64,000 nt of DNA, from positions 307,582,486 through 307,646,485 of the forward strand of contig CM077665.1 in the NCBI GenBank assembly GCA_039707655.1, written 5' to 3'. Positions 35,261 through 46,049 of this stretch are shown here, in pieces. Under the pieces are notes generated by a model, which was not told where the DNA came from, did not search any database, and saw only the letters and a program-made list of their open reading frames with translations. The first letter of the stretch is position 1, and every line of letters begins with the position of its first letter. This DNA comes from Elymus sibiricus. Taxonomy: Eukaryota > Streptophyta > Magnoliopsida > Poales > Poaceae. The translations under genes and the position numbers were made by a program.

Positions 35261-36866
35261 ATAACCACACGCGTAGCAAGACGCATGTGATCGTCATCTC
35301 CCGTGGCGCCCCTGAACGGTTAGCGTGGTCGCAGGGTAGCATGGTTCTGTGGGCGACGCTTCGACAGCATGGGTGCATGACGAACATGGAGAGCTCGGTG
35401 GCGCAATGGATGACGGACGCGCGATGTCGCTTTTCGTGATGTAGCTCGGCCCGGTGCTCTTCCTCGTGTCATGATGCATTTGTTCTCGGTGTGTCACTTG
35501 AGCGTTGCGTACTAAAGCCAGCTCCAATTTAAGATTAATTTGTGAATGGCAGGAGGGAGAAAGACAGCAGTAGTGGAGATCAAACGCTTGTTCTTCAGAG
35601 CTATTTAAGCTCCAATTTTAATCTAGGATGGCTATCAGAGAAGGGCAAGAGCGTTTTCACATATTGGACCTACCTTTTCATCCACCGCATCATAAAAAAA
35701 TGATGTTCAGCCCTATAAAAAGGGACGGCACATCGTGTCTAATTAGCTCGGACAAATGGAGTACTATTTACTTGTAAAAAATATTTCACAAAATAAATGA
35801 TGACATGGATGCATGGGTGTAATCTGCATGCTAAGAATTCATGATGTGGCATGGTGCTGGGGTGGATAGCTTGCATGTCAAGAGAAATAGGATAGTGGGG
35901 ATGAACTATTTAGGTATTATAGATTCCATAAAAAATTCTCCGTGAAATTTCAGGTCATTTGGAGTCCAGTGAATTTTCTGTCATTTTCTTGGTTTTCAGG
36001 ACCAGAATTCCAGTTTCCAGAGATTTCCCTCCTTATGATGTACCTTGCATATTCAGAGAAAAAAGGAATAAGAATTGTATAAAAATAAGAAATAAGGAAC
36101 AAGAATAACATAAATATCAATAAGAATTCACGATGCATAATGGACGTATCACTCGCCTGCCCCTGCTCTCCGCGCGTTGCGCCTCGCCTTGGTCACGCTC
36201 GGCCATGGACTTGCTGTGTGCCCGCGCGTGCACAGCCGTGGCTGGTTGTGCCACTGCGTACGGGCCGGCCCTTGATTAGATTAGGTACTAACCCCCCATT
36301 AGACTAACCCCTGCTAACTAGTCTATTACATGTGGGGCCCTACTGCTAACTAATGATTTAATTAAAATCAGTGACAATGACATGTGGGTCCCCACAGTTG
36401 AACAGTCAAACTTTGACTGGTCAAACAGTCAACCAACCCCTCCTGGACCCCACATGTAGGCCTCTCTGCAGGGTACACACTTGGGTACACATAGCATTTT
36501 CTGATTTAATTCGAATTAATATGTAAATCCAGAATATTGTTAAAACTTTGGAAAATCATATAAAATAATCCGTAAATCGGATGGAAATATTTTATATATG
36601 AAACTTGATCAGAAAAATATGACGAATCCGAATATGCTATCCACATACCCACCACATGTCCCTAACACTGCAAACATAGAACCTTCCCCTCCGGATCGTC
36701 TGTCCGATAACTGCCTAAAGCCCGGGAAATATCCACACATATCTTCCCGCTCCGTTTGTAACACGTAGCACTGCATTAGGTCACCCCTAGCACAACTAAT
36801 TGCCTTGTCATTCTTTGTGATGCATTTGTTTGCTTTTATATTTATTATTTCTCCCCCCTCTTCTCT

Positions 36867-36945
36867 ATGGTAGACTCTGAGACCGGTGCTGCTCCCGAGT
36901 ACGACTACGCTCCTGACGTCCTGCCCCTTTCAGAAGAGCTTCCAG
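36867..36945 (+). CDS. Possible first segment of a spliced LTR micro-ORF
   Basis: Met at 36867 begins MVDSETGAAPEYDYAPDV, an acidic peptide in the H 3' LTR. At 36945/36946 the sequence CCAG|GCAAGC could be a GC-type splice donor. Joining to the acceptor at 38476/38477 keeps frame with a second acidic, tyrosine-rich segment and gives about 57 codons. This is inference from reading frame and splice-like sites alone. The alternative is a chance ORF in LTR sequence. Confidence 0.3.
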
Positions 36946-38476
36946 GCAAGCAAAACCCCCTTGATCATTCCTATATCGCCCATTCTTTCTCTCTCATGCT
37001 TGCATTAGAATTTGCTACTGTATTTGATTGCTCCTATTCTGATGCATAGCCTGATTTTGTAGCCTGCTATTGTTACTTACCAGTCTATCCTATATGCTTA
37101 GTATAGGTTGGTTAGTGATCCATCAGTGACCCCTCACCTTGTCCCTGTTGCCCCGCTTCTTCACCGATGACTCGACCAACGTGATCGACGTACAAAGCCC
37201 GACACATCACCGACACCCCCTTAGTTGTATGACTCTGTAGAGTTACTATTGAGTACCGAGGGTGATACCATGTAACGCACTCCTGATGATAACTCTGTGT
37301 TGTAGATAATCGGTCGTGGATGACAGAGGGTGGTTCCTCCTTCACCACTCCCGATAACGACTCTGTCGTGCAACACCTCAAGTGTGGACCCTTCGAGGGT
37401 GATTCCTCCAAGGTCACCTTGACGGTTACATCGAGTGGCATCCATCGAGGGTGATTCCTCAGATTCCCCCTTGATGTTATGGACACACGATTACTTTGAC
37501 TTTACACCAGAACCATGTTGAAGTCGGGTTGACCTGAAGGGTACCAGCGAGATAATTACGTGACACGACCGGGCATTCTTAGCCCTTGCCGTAAGTCTGA
37601 GAGACGGGGCGACGGGACCACAGATCGTGGATCATTGATCGTCTCCGCGCGCTCCCAAGACACTAACGGTTTGGATATGTGATCCGAGTAGGCCTCTCGC
37701 CTTTTCGCACTGACCACCACGCGGGAATAAGTATGGGCACTCTGCATCGCACATTTCTTCCGAAAGCTCTTCAGACGCAACAGTTGAGTGGCACGCGCCC
37801 GGGTGGTCCGCGTAAGCACCTGCTTTGTATAAAGAGGTAGCCAGGACTGATCCCGGCCGTCCTCGCAATGTGCAGGAATGCAAAGGACGATTGGCCCATG
37901 ACGCCTTCGCAATTAGGATGTAGACCGGCGTGCTGGCATCTCTGTTGAGCCTAGGTAGGACTACAGCGTGTCGATCAGCCGAGGCCGGGCATGAGCCAGA
38001 AAAGTGTGTTCGGCCAGAGTTAATAGAGTGTGTTGGGTAAGTTTGTGCACCCCTGCAGGGAAGTATATCTATTCGAATAGCCGTGTCCACGGTAACGGAT
38101 GCTCGGAGAGTATCCCGATCTACTACAACTAGAACTGGATACTTGTGACACTAAACTGGAATGATGGCTCCGGGATCGCTTTCTCGCAGGGAGTCGACGA
38201 AGGATCTCTGGGCGTTGCTACTACATACTTATTACTTATGACATGCTAATCTGTACTCTTCTATTGTTGCAAGACGATGCAAGATGCTAGTCTTCAATAG
38301 GCTAGGCCTTCCCTTCTATCCTAGTATTTCTCCAGTATAATCCACAGATACAACCCCTTCTCCTTGATACCGATGCATATTTAGCATAGATCTGATGTAA
38401 GTCTTGCGAGTACTTTGGATGAGTACTCACAGTTGATTTGCTCCCCTTTTCCCCTTGATACGATTGCTACGATCAG

Positions 38477-38571
38477 ATGACGGAGCCCAGGAGCCAGCTG
38501 ATCCCGCCGACGCCTACTACTACCCCGACGGAGCCTACTACTACGTGGAGGCCGCCGACGACCAGGAGTAG
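38477..38571 (+). CDS. Possible second segment of the LTR micro-ORF
   Basis: A pyrimidine-rich run (gctccccttttccccttg) precedes gatcag, a possible AG acceptor. The segment then reads DGAQEPADPADAYYYPDG, AYYYVEAADDQE and stops at TAG 38569-38571. The tyrosine triplets repeat. The counterpart in the 5' LTR (25178-25272) is the same except for one in-frame TAG. Confidence 0.3.
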
Positions 38572-38850
38572 ACAGGAGGCTCCCAGGCAGGAGGCCTGCG
38601 CCTTTTCGATCTATATGTCGTTGTTTTGCTCAGCCTTCTTAAGGCAAACTTGTTTAATTATGTGTGTACTCAGATATTACTACTTCCGCTGACTTATGTA
38701 TTCGAGCCTTCGTGGCCCTGCTTGTAATATAAAGCTTTATGTTTGAATTTGTGTCTAGAGTTGTGTTGTGATATCTTCCCGTGAGTCTCTGATCTTGATC
38801 GTACGCATTTGCATGTATGATTAGTGCACGATTAAGACGGGGGCGTCACA

Positions 38851-39939
38851 ATAAGCATGATGCATGATCTAGAGTCTGAACCTAGGTAAACCTCATCTCC
38901 TGTTACCATCATGCCAAGTCGCCTAGTTAGGATACCTACCAAGGGATCTGTTGAATTTAGCTTCAACAGTGGTGGCCCATGCATGTATTGCTAGGTGAAT
39001 GGCGTGGCTCGATGGGAGTTCGTATCAATGCTTAGATTATCTCCAGTGTGATCTTCCTACAGGGTCATATGTTCATCTTCGGCGGCGTCACCCTCGTCGC
39101 CAACTTGAGTGGAAACTTGGCCAGGGCAAGGCTTTCGCTCCAGGTCGTATCATAAGATTTTGCAAAATGGAGTATACCGCAAACTACCGCGGAGAGCTGA
39201 TCTTCTTGGGTCTGACGTCTAGCCAGATCCTGGAACAACAGACGTCGGTTCTACCGATCTCGATGTCAGACCGGACCTGGGAGTCCATTTTTTCGACCCA
39301 CCCACCACCCATCTCGTCGCCGACGTTGAAGATTTCACCGACATCTTCAAGGTAGACTTCCAAAACATTCACAAATTTGTTCACCAGCAATCCACAATGA
39401 CTCTTTGATGCTCAGAACATGATGCCTAACCGTCTGGAAGATCACAGTCATCAAGTGTAATGAGCCTTCGATTCACTCAGAACAGAATGTCTTCGGTGAT
39501 GCTCAATCACTTTGGGCTATGTGTGTTTGGGCTTTTCCTCACATGACATCTCTCTCAAAGGCTTTAGAGGTGGGTTGCTCTAAAATGAGAAACTGTTCAA
39601 GAACTCGGAGCAGCCACCAACTTACGGTGGAGGGGGTGTGGCTATTTATAGCCCGGGGCAAGCCGACATGATATGACCGATATGACCTTGGGTCAATGGC
39701 TAACGACACATGTACCAACAGTCGGATTTCAGACACACACGACAACTTTACTCGGGCTACAAGCAAAGCCGACTCAACAAATTGTGGAAGAGATTTTATC
39801 TCATTGTCTTCACAAGAACACATATGATTTTAGGTTGAGCATCACAACAGTTTCTGACTTCGTATCACCTTGACCCCACTTAACAGTATGGTGGTTCCTA
39901 TGACTCTAGAATGAAGCAAATGAAACTACCAAAAAGTAA
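38851..39939. other. Unassigned repeat-like DNA between element H and CACTA
   Basis: No family is recognised. A plus-strand frame at 38999-39355 has no known domain. A second frame, reading FFDPPTTHLVADVEDFTDIF and FVHQQSTMTL and ending at 39408, looks more protein-like but is short. A gtggctatttatagcccg stretch near 39650 recalls an LTR promoter. Its last three bases, taa, precede the CACTA terminus and could be that element's TSD. Confidence 0.4.
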
Positions 39940-40329
39940 CACTACTAGGGAAACCCTAGTAGTAGCGCGGGTCCAATGGGTAGCAGTAGCGTGGGGCCCC
40001 ACGCTACTGCTAGGGCGCTACAGCTAAATTTTAGCAGTAGCATTGGGTTTAACCCCACGCTGCTGCTATATCTCATACCTGTAGCGCCGGTCAACACCAC
40101 GCTGCTGCTACTTACCAGTATCATGGCTAGCCAGACAACACTACTACTAATATTGTCTAGCAGCAGCGCAGGTCCCCCCACGGCTTCTAGGATATTACCT
40201 CGTGCTACTAATAAGTTTCTGTATTTTTTTGGTTGATCATCATAGTGTATAGGTAGAAACTATATACACATACCCATATAATGAAACTATATGAGGCAAT
40301 AATCATCACAGTGATCCAACATAGTCATA

Positions 40330-40677
40330 TCATGCATCATCATAATATCCAACATACACATACACATGTTCATCATCATAATCATCGTAGTGCTCGAACA
40401 TACACATGTTCATAATCTTCCTAAACTGTGATATGATCACATACATGAGAAGAGCGATCACTATGAGAAAGAGCGGGCTTATGTAGTTCTTGAGCCAGTT
40501 CTGAGTCATCTCTCGTGCTGGCGTGAACCTCAAGTAACTAGCTTCCGCTTCACCTCTACTTGGAAACCCTTTGTGGCTGCTGCCCGAGAAGCGGTCGACT
40601 TGGGCCTGACACTCTGGCCACTCTTTGTACACTCCTGGATTGCTTCCTATGTACACGCCATAGCACTTCTTCGCCAT
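40330..40677 (-). CDS. RNase H1 N-terminal / viroplasmin-like domain with C-terminal membrane helix
   Basis: An intact 115-aa frame. Residues 2-52 (KKCYGVYIGSNPGVYKEW, ECQAQVDRFSGSSHKGFPS, EAEASYLRF) match the pattern of the small hybrid-binding domain found at the N-terminus of RNase H1 and in caulimovirus viroplasmin. A hydrophobic helix, SPLFLIVIALLMYVIISQF, follows at about residues 68-86, then a short acidic, tyrosine-rich tail. There is no RNase H catalytic domain. It lies 275 bases downstream of the Ulp1-like ORF on the same strand, close to the transposon terminus. The predicted form is a single-pass or tail-anchored membrane protein; its role in a CACTA element is unknown. Confidence 0.72.
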   Translation of the reverse strand: MAKKCYGVYIGSNPGVYKEWPECQAQVDRFSGSSHKGFPSRGEAEASYLRFTPAREMTQNWLKNYISPLFLIVIALLMYVIISQFRKIMNMCMFEHYDDYDDEHVYVYVGYYDDA

Positions 40678-40923
40678 CGATCATCTATATCCCTGACAAA
40701 GATGCATCGTCATCAGGCGAATCGATTGACAATATGCAACATAATATACTTAAGCAACACGAAGAGGAAGAGTTAGCAAATAGAAGCAACATATGGTAAA
40801 CATAATTAACAAAGTTCATCGTACCCAAACTAATTAAAGTGCTACGCAAGTTCTAGAGGGCCGTTTACATCACAAAGTTTCATCATACAGAAATTTAAAG
40901 TAGTAATTCAACAAATACATCAT

Positions 40924-40952
<29 letters not shown>

Positions 40953-40955
<3 letters not shown>

Positions 40956-42640
40956 TCTTCGTCCATAACTAGAATTTCCACCCGTCCATATCCGGGGGAT
41001 GCAGCCTAGCTTCATGAAAGGCGTCATGTCCTGATGTTGTAGGCCTATGTGAGTTCGGATGTCAGCCCGCGATTGTGGTTCTGCGTAGAACATCGCATCC
41101 TTTTCGACGACGTCTTTAATGATGATCTTCGCAATGTCCTGCTGGATGCGATAGAAGCCATTTTTGAGTTTATGATCCGGTTCGGCTCCTAAGTCAGTGA
41201 CCCATTTGCGCATATGGCCATCGAATGTAGATGGTATGCTAAGATGTTGGCAATCCATTCTGAACTCCATCATGTGATGGATGACGTAGAATCCATCATT
41301 CGTACTTGATGCCGGTTGCTGGACGCAGCAGAAGTCGATCTTATGGCTGAAATCCGGCCCGCCCTTCCTTTGTTTCCTCACCTTGATGTTGCCACCCCTC
41401 TTGCCGAAGCCTAGGGGAGCACGGTCCAGAACATACATTATGTGCGTGTAGTCTTTCCTCTCCTTGTTTTTGGACGAGTCCAAATACACAACCTGGGAGA
41501 CTCGCGGGTAAAGAACGATAAGGACGGTGCGCCCCTCGCTGCGCAAAATAAATACACCTCAAATTAGCCTCCCTAAGTGCAAAGGAATGATTGGAACATA
41601 TGAAAGGATGTGTTATAGCGGCTATTCGGGTATGACTTACATGGGATGATCAGGCAGGAGAATCGTTTCCTTCTCCTTATTCACTAGCATGAAGTCTTCA
41701 ATGTACTCCCTCGCCACGCCACGTTCCACGTCGCTGATTCCCAAGAATCCCTCATGCATGTAGTATGGGTCCGCTACCGCGATTTGCGAGAGTTGCTCTT
41801 TCCTGATGATGTAGTTCATATGTAGCGCAAAAAGGCGGACGGGCGTAAAGTCTAGCCGCCTCATGCAAAACATGTCGAAGACATGATCAAACCGCAGGAA
41901 GAACATATTCGCGGGGTATTTATAGATGTAGCACATGCCCATCGGCACATGAACCGCGTAAAGCAGGTATCCTGGATCCTTTGAGAGGAGAAGGCTCTTC
42001 TCTATCAACAACACATGGTCATGCAGTCTCCTGACATCCCCTGATATGGCCTCGAGCACTCTCGGCGGTACCATCGGGTTGCCCGCGATATGGAGCAACA
42101 GCTCATCTTTCATCAATACACTATCCGCAACCGGTTGGATTCTAGAAGCAACTTTGGTGGCAACAGAGCCTTTCTTAGTCGGTCTCTTCCTCTGCTTCTT
42201 CTTGGGTTGAGGTTGTGAGTCTACCCAACCCAGCTTGACCCCGCCCCAGTATGGTTGGGCTCAACACTGCACGACGGTCGGCTAGTTGACCCTGGGTTGA
42301 GGCGGCATCGAAGTGTGTCCTGGGAGGATTGGATGAACAAAGACTTCATGCACTCAACCCAAGGACATTTCTGCTCCGGTACAACATCAGGCATCTCATC
42401 ATCTTGATCTACACGCTCACCAAGGTGGTCATAGCCCGAGTCATATGGCTGAATCATCATTCCACCGTCACCATAGCCAGTGTTGATGTACTGTAGAGGG
42501 TCATCCTCAACCACGTCATCATACATATCTTGGTCCATGGGGGCGCCGTGATCAACCGCCAGAATGGTTGGACCCCCTTCTTTGCTTCGTCCGCTCTGAA
42601 CCGGCAAGACAAACAGTGTAATGGCTGGGCAGGTGGGGTG
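40953..42640 (-). pseudogene. CACTA second ORF: Ulp1-like protease domain, spliced, 5' truncated
   Basis: The upstream exon region (42221-42640) is acidic (VVEDDPLQYINTGYGDGG) and probably shifts frame near 42230; the basic stretch QPKKKQRKRPTKK follows, then 41641-42116 (MKDELLLHIAGNP, YLLYAVHVPMGMCYIYKYP). A GT-AG intron at 41539-41640 joins DHP to EGRTVLIVLYPRVSQVVYLDS, the start of a Ulp1-type (C48 family) protease pattern. The position that normally carries the catalytic cysteine reads QQPASSTNDGFYVIHHM, with Asp where Cys-Gly is expected. CACTA elements of grasses commonly carry such a gene; its function is not established. The product would probably be inactive as a protease. Confidence 0.75.
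41539..41640 (-). other. Intron in the CACTA ORF (102 bp)
   Basis: On the minus strand the donor is CCCAT|GTAAGTCATA and the acceptor TTTTGCGCAG|CGAGGGGC. Removing 102 bases joins two frames that read continuously through the Ulp1-like region. Confidence 0.85.
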
Positions 42641-44158
42641 TGATGACCCAAAAGTATAGGAGATCAATCACAGTCCTTTCGATAAGTAAGAGTGTCGAAC
42701 CCAACGAGGAGCAGAAGGAAATGATAAGCAGTTTCCAGCAAGGTATTCTCTGCAAGTGTTGTGAGCAACAATGATAGATAGTTTTGCAGCAAGATAATTC
42801 GTAACAAGTGACAAGTAGCAATAGTAGAAAAGGTGCAGCAAGGTAGCCCAATCCTTTTTATAGCAAAGTACAGGCCTGAAAGTACTCTTATATTAAGCAA
42901 GCACTCCCGAGTACATGGAAATTTCTGTCTAGTCACGTTCATCATGTTGAGTTGATTCGCGTTCGTTACTTTGATAATTTGATATGTGGGTAGACCGGTG
43001 CTAAGGTGTTGTTCTTACTTGAACAAGCAACCCACTTATGATTAACCCCTCTCGCAAGCATCTGCAACTACGAAAGAAGAATTAAGATAAATCTAACCAT
43101 AGCATGAAACATGTGGATCCAAATTAGCCCCTTATGAAGCAACACATAAACTGGGTTTAAGCTTCTGTCACTCTCACAACCCATCATCTACTAGTTACTC
43201 TACAATGCCTTCCCTTAGGCCCATAACATGGTGAAGTGTCGTGTAGTCGACATTCACACGACACCACTAAGAGAAGCAACAACATACACATCATCAAAAT
43301 ATCGAACGAATACCAACTTCACATGATTACTTACAACAAGACTTCTCCCATGTCCTCAGGAACAAAAGTAACTACTCACACATCATCAACATGTTCAAGA
43401 TCAGAGGTGTAATAATGGAGATCAAGGATTTGAACATAATATCTTCCACCAAGTAAACCAACAAGCATCAACTACGAGATGTAATCAACACTACTAGTAA
43501 CCCACAGGTACCAATCCGAGGTTTTGAGACAAAGATTGAATACAAGTGATGAACTAGGGTTTGAGATGAGATGGTGTTGGTGAATATGTTGATGAAGATT
43601 GATCCTCCCACGAAGGAGGAAGTGTTGGTGATGACGATGGCTTCAATCCCCCCCTCCCGGAGGGAAGTTTTCCTGGCAGAATCTCTGTGCTGGAGATCAA
43701 AAGGGCTTCTGCCCAAGTTTCCGCCTCCAGACGGCGGCGCTTCGTCCCGAAAGTATCCTCATGATTTTTTCTAGGGTAAAACACACCATATAGGAGAAGA
43801 GGGGGGGTCGGGAGACCTGCTGGGGACCCACAAGGCAACAGGGCGCCCCCAAGGGGGGTGGGCGTGCCCTGTTGGCTTGTGGCCAGCAGTTGGCCCCCTC
43901 TGGTATATTTTTGGCCCAATAATTCTTATATATTCCATAAAAATTCTCTGTGAAGTTTCAGGTCATTTGGAGTCCAGTGAATTTCAGCCATTTTCTTGGT
44001 TTTCAGGTCGAGAATTCCAGTTTCCAATAATTTCCCTCTTTGTGACGTACCTTGCATATTCAGAGAGAAAAGGCATAAGAATTATATCATAATGAGGAAT
44101 AATGGACAATAATAAAACAATTATCAATAATAATTCATGATGCAAAATGGACGTATCA
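42641..44158 (-). repeat. WHAM-type 3' LTR (1518 bp)
   Basis: It matches the solo LTR 32752-36151 outside the Helitron. Dyad: CAACAGGGC (43836-43844) with GCCCTGTTG (43866-43874). TATATGG on the minus strand at 43786-43792 is 43 bases away. No gene is present. Confidence 0.93.
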
Positions 44159-44159
44159 A

Positions 44160-44172
44160 CTCCCCCAAGCTT
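44160..44172 (-). other. WHAM-type polypurine tract
   Basis: The minus strand reads AAGCTTGGGGGAG one base before the LTR start. It is identical to the Athila-A tract. A further copy lies at 45701-45713 on the same strand. Confidence 0.88.
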
Positions 44173-45740
44173 AGACCTCGCTTGTCCTCAAGCGAAAGCC
44201 GAACTCGATAATAATGACCACATAATTTGACAGAGAGGTGCCAATAAAAACAGAATATGAACATGAGAGCATCATGAATATTAACATAGCATCAAGTTTT
44301 TCATCATATAACTTCTCATAAACAAGTAACAATCTATCCACAATTATTGAAGTGTGAAGCATACACTTTATTGAAAATCAACAAACTATGTTCTTAGTCA
44401 CTGAGACAATCACAATTCATCATATTCTAGAGAAGAGTCTATGTAAAAGCTTTTGTTATAGCAAGTTCACATACTCAACTATCATTTAGTCTTCTATGAT
44501 TGCTGAGACTCATTGCATATTTTTGGAGCTAATGTTTCGATCAGACACATAGGAAGATGGGGGCTTTATTGTATCTGCCACCCAACTCATTTACCTCAAG
44601 GATAATGTCAACAATAATGACTCATGATCGCTTACATCCAATTATGGACCTATTAACAATAATGTTTATTCTTATTTCTGGATCTTTCCTCAACACATAA
44701 TGCTTGTCAGCTAGAGAGTTAATAGGTAGGGATAAGAATAAACATTATTGACAAGAGAATAAGAGTAAATACATGAAAGTAGAAGATATGCCCTTCACAA
44801 AGGGAAGCAGAGGTTGTCATGCGCTTTTCAATTTGGGATGTGCAAACTCTTAATGGAAATGAACGTCACTTTATATTGCCACTTATGATAGCAAACTTTA
44901 TTATGCAGTCTGTCGCTTTTATTTCCTTGCCATCACAAGATCCTACAAAGTTTATTTTCCCTTACAATAAAAGATCATACATATTTAAGAGCGATTTTTA
45001 TTGCTTCGTGCACCGATGACAACTTACTTGAAGGATGTTAGTCAATCCATAGGTAGGTATGGTGGACTCTCATGGAAAGAAACTGGGTTTAAGGGGTTAT
45101 GGACACACAAGTAGTATCTCTACTTAGTGCGGAAAATTTCTGGCTAGCAAAAGATCTAAAGCAAGCACCACATGTTAAATGATCCATGACAATATAACTT
45201 CTATGTGAATGTAAGGAAACATAATCATTACATTGTCTTCCATGTCCAACATCAACACTTGATCATTATATAATATTTGGTGGGGGCTCACAATCATAAA
45301 AGATATCCAAGATAGTGTATTTGTATGCGAATCTCCTCTTCTCTATCATAACCTTGCATAGATTGTATCAATGACTGATGCTATGTTTGTTTATTCCCGA
45401 CAACTTTTAGCTAACATACTTCTTCTATGTGAAGTCATTAATCCCCATGGGATTAGCATATGATGTTTCTATTTCTTTTATTTCATTTTGTATGATTGAT
45501 GCATGAGAGTAAAGCAAGCAAACTCAAACTAATCTTTATTATATAACTCTCCTACTCGATTACAAGGATAGATAGATCTCAAAGCAAAACTAAAAGCAAG
45601 GCAAATCTGAAATCTTATTTCTCTAAATCACGACATAACTAATGATCGAACTAAGGTAGATGATAATGGTAAAAGTGATGGTGATACGATATCGGGGCAC
45701 CTCCCCCAAGCTTGGAACAAGCTAAGGGGGGTCCATCTCC
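44173..45740 (-). other. WHAM-type non-coding interior
   Basis: AT-rich, with no gene recognised; the frame 44819-45019 is unsupported. It holds a perfect 19-bp inverted repeat: 44657-44675 with 44732-44750, and 56 bases between. A second copy of the polypurine 13-mer is at 45701-45713. Confidence 0.6.
44657..44750. repeat. Perfect 19-bp inverted repeat
   Basis: CAATAATGTTTATTCTTAT (44657-44675) and ATAAGAATAAACATTATTG (44732-44750) are exact complements separated by 56 bases. The arms are AT-rich; a transcript could fold into a long stem. Confidence 0.9.
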
Positions 45741-45743
45741 TCT

Positions 45744-46049
45744 TGGGCGAACCTGTGCAACCAGTTCGTTGGCGCAGACAATGGGGGCCACAAGCTCCTA
45801 GGACAGCCCAGCGACTTGCACGTGCTTCCCCAGATAGACGGCGAGTCGCTCCGCAAGTACATCCAGAGATTCAGCAGCGTACAGCACAACATCCCCGACA
45901 TCCATCCTGCCGTGGTGATCGCCGCGTTTCATACAGATGTTCGCAATCGGCGGATGCGCGAAGAAATGAGCATTAATAAGGTGCGGGATGTCGCCGAGCT
46001 ATACGCTCTGGCTGACAAGTGTGCCCGTGCTGAAGAGGGGAGGAGGCTT
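45744..46049 (+). pseudogene. Tat/Retand-type Gypsy gag, left fragment
   Basis: A continuous open frame of about 100 codons, beginning WANLCNQFVGA, with GESLRKYIQRFSSVQHNIP, the DVRNRRMREEM segment and DVAELYALADKCARAEEGRRL. This is the C-terminal half of a Tat/Retand-type gag core. It starts abruptly after WHAM-type DNA, so the N-terminal part is lost. It stops at the junction with the truncated Athila-B LTR. The coding sense resumes at 62907 with EDAGTEVESDDDEDA. Confidence 0.88.

Larger units (their letters stand above)
34028..35923 (-). mobile_element. Non-autonomous Helitron (1896 bp)
   Basis: On the minus strand it begins TCTATAATACC and ends ATCATCTAG, preceded by A and followed by T. 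Removing it joins ttatata to ttccataaa, exactly the uninterrupted sequence of the sister LTR near 43930. That is the Helitron hallmark: insertion between A and T without duplication. A GC-rich imperfect hairpin (CCCG...CGGG, 34039-34056) sits about 10 bases from the CTAG end. No Rep-helicase is present. The interior has a GC-rich repeated stretch (34950-35260) that could be captured DNA. Confidence 0.9.
32752..36151 (-). mobile_element. WHAM-type solo LTR in the H 3' LTR
   Basis: TSD ctcgc on both sides (32747-32751 and 36152-36156). It reads TGATGACCCACAAG to GACGTATCA on the plus strand; the true orientation is minus, starting TGATACGTCC. With the Helitron removed it is about 1504 bp, close to the 1518-bp LTR at 42641-44158. 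No interior or second LTR exists, so it is a solo LTR left by recombination between two LTRs. Its dyad is CAACAGGGCGCG (33935-33946) with CGCGCCCTGTTG (33961-33972), and TATATGG on the minus strand at 33886-33892 is 42 bases away. Confidence 0.93.
938..38850 (+). mobile_element. Element H: Gypsy chromovirus (Del/Tekay-type), outer host of the left nest
   Basis: Parts in order: 5' LTR (938-977 and 24952-25550), tRNA-Met primer site at 25554, pre-gag ORF, gag with a CCHC knuckle, protease-RT, RNase H, integrase with a chromodomain tail, polypurine tract, and a 3' LTR at 31309-38850 that starts TGTAACACCCC and ends GGCGTCACA. Without the nested solo LTR the 3' LTR is about 4.1 kb. gag and pol carry several stops and frameshifts, so this copy is dead. 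The five bases after its end are ataag; the matching left duplication is outside the window. Del/Tekay placement rests on the chromodomain, the primer site and the large LTRs. Confidence 0.88.
31309..38850 (+). repeat. Element H 3' LTR, interrupted
   Basis: It starts TGTAACACCCC and ends GGGCGTCACA. The two parts, 31309-32751 and 36157-38850, make an LTR of about 4.1 kb. The stretch 31780-32740 is GC-rich with CTG-type low complexity and overlapping frames that I do not support as genes. 37100-38100 also has only unsupported frames on the minus strand. A possible two-part micro-ORF is listed separately. Confidence 0.92.
39940..42640 (-). mobile_element. CACTA transposon, 3' part (truncated by a WHAM-type LTR)
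   Basis: The terminus is CACTACTAGGGAAACCC at 39940, after a possible 3-bp TSD taa. Subterminal repeats built on agcagtagcgtgggg and its complement fill 39958-40190. Minus-strand genes follow in order from the right: a spliced Ulp1-like ORF, then a small viroplasmin-like ORF near the terminus. No transposase (TNP2) domain is within the window. The other end is not seen; the element is cut at 42640 by the LTR at 42641. Confidence 0.85.
42641..45740 (-). mobile_element. WHAM-type element fragment: 3' LTR plus part of interior
   Basis: LTR at 42641-44158 (TGATGACCCAAAAG to GACGTATCA on the plus strand; element on minus). Beyond it, minus-strand order shows the polypurine tract and about 1.5 kb of non-coding interior. 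The fragment then ends abruptly in Tat gag near 45740, so the rest was lost by rearrangement. No gag or pol remains. The left neighbour is the CACTA ORF. Confidence 0.85.

Noticed and set aside
37112..38090. Minus-strand frames of 118-152 aa in the H 3' LTR
   Set aside because: Antisense to the LTR, without domain or start context.
38999..39355. 118-aa frame as a host gene
   Set aside because: No domain, and another frame over the same bases looks equally protein-like; the region is repeat-like and unassigned.
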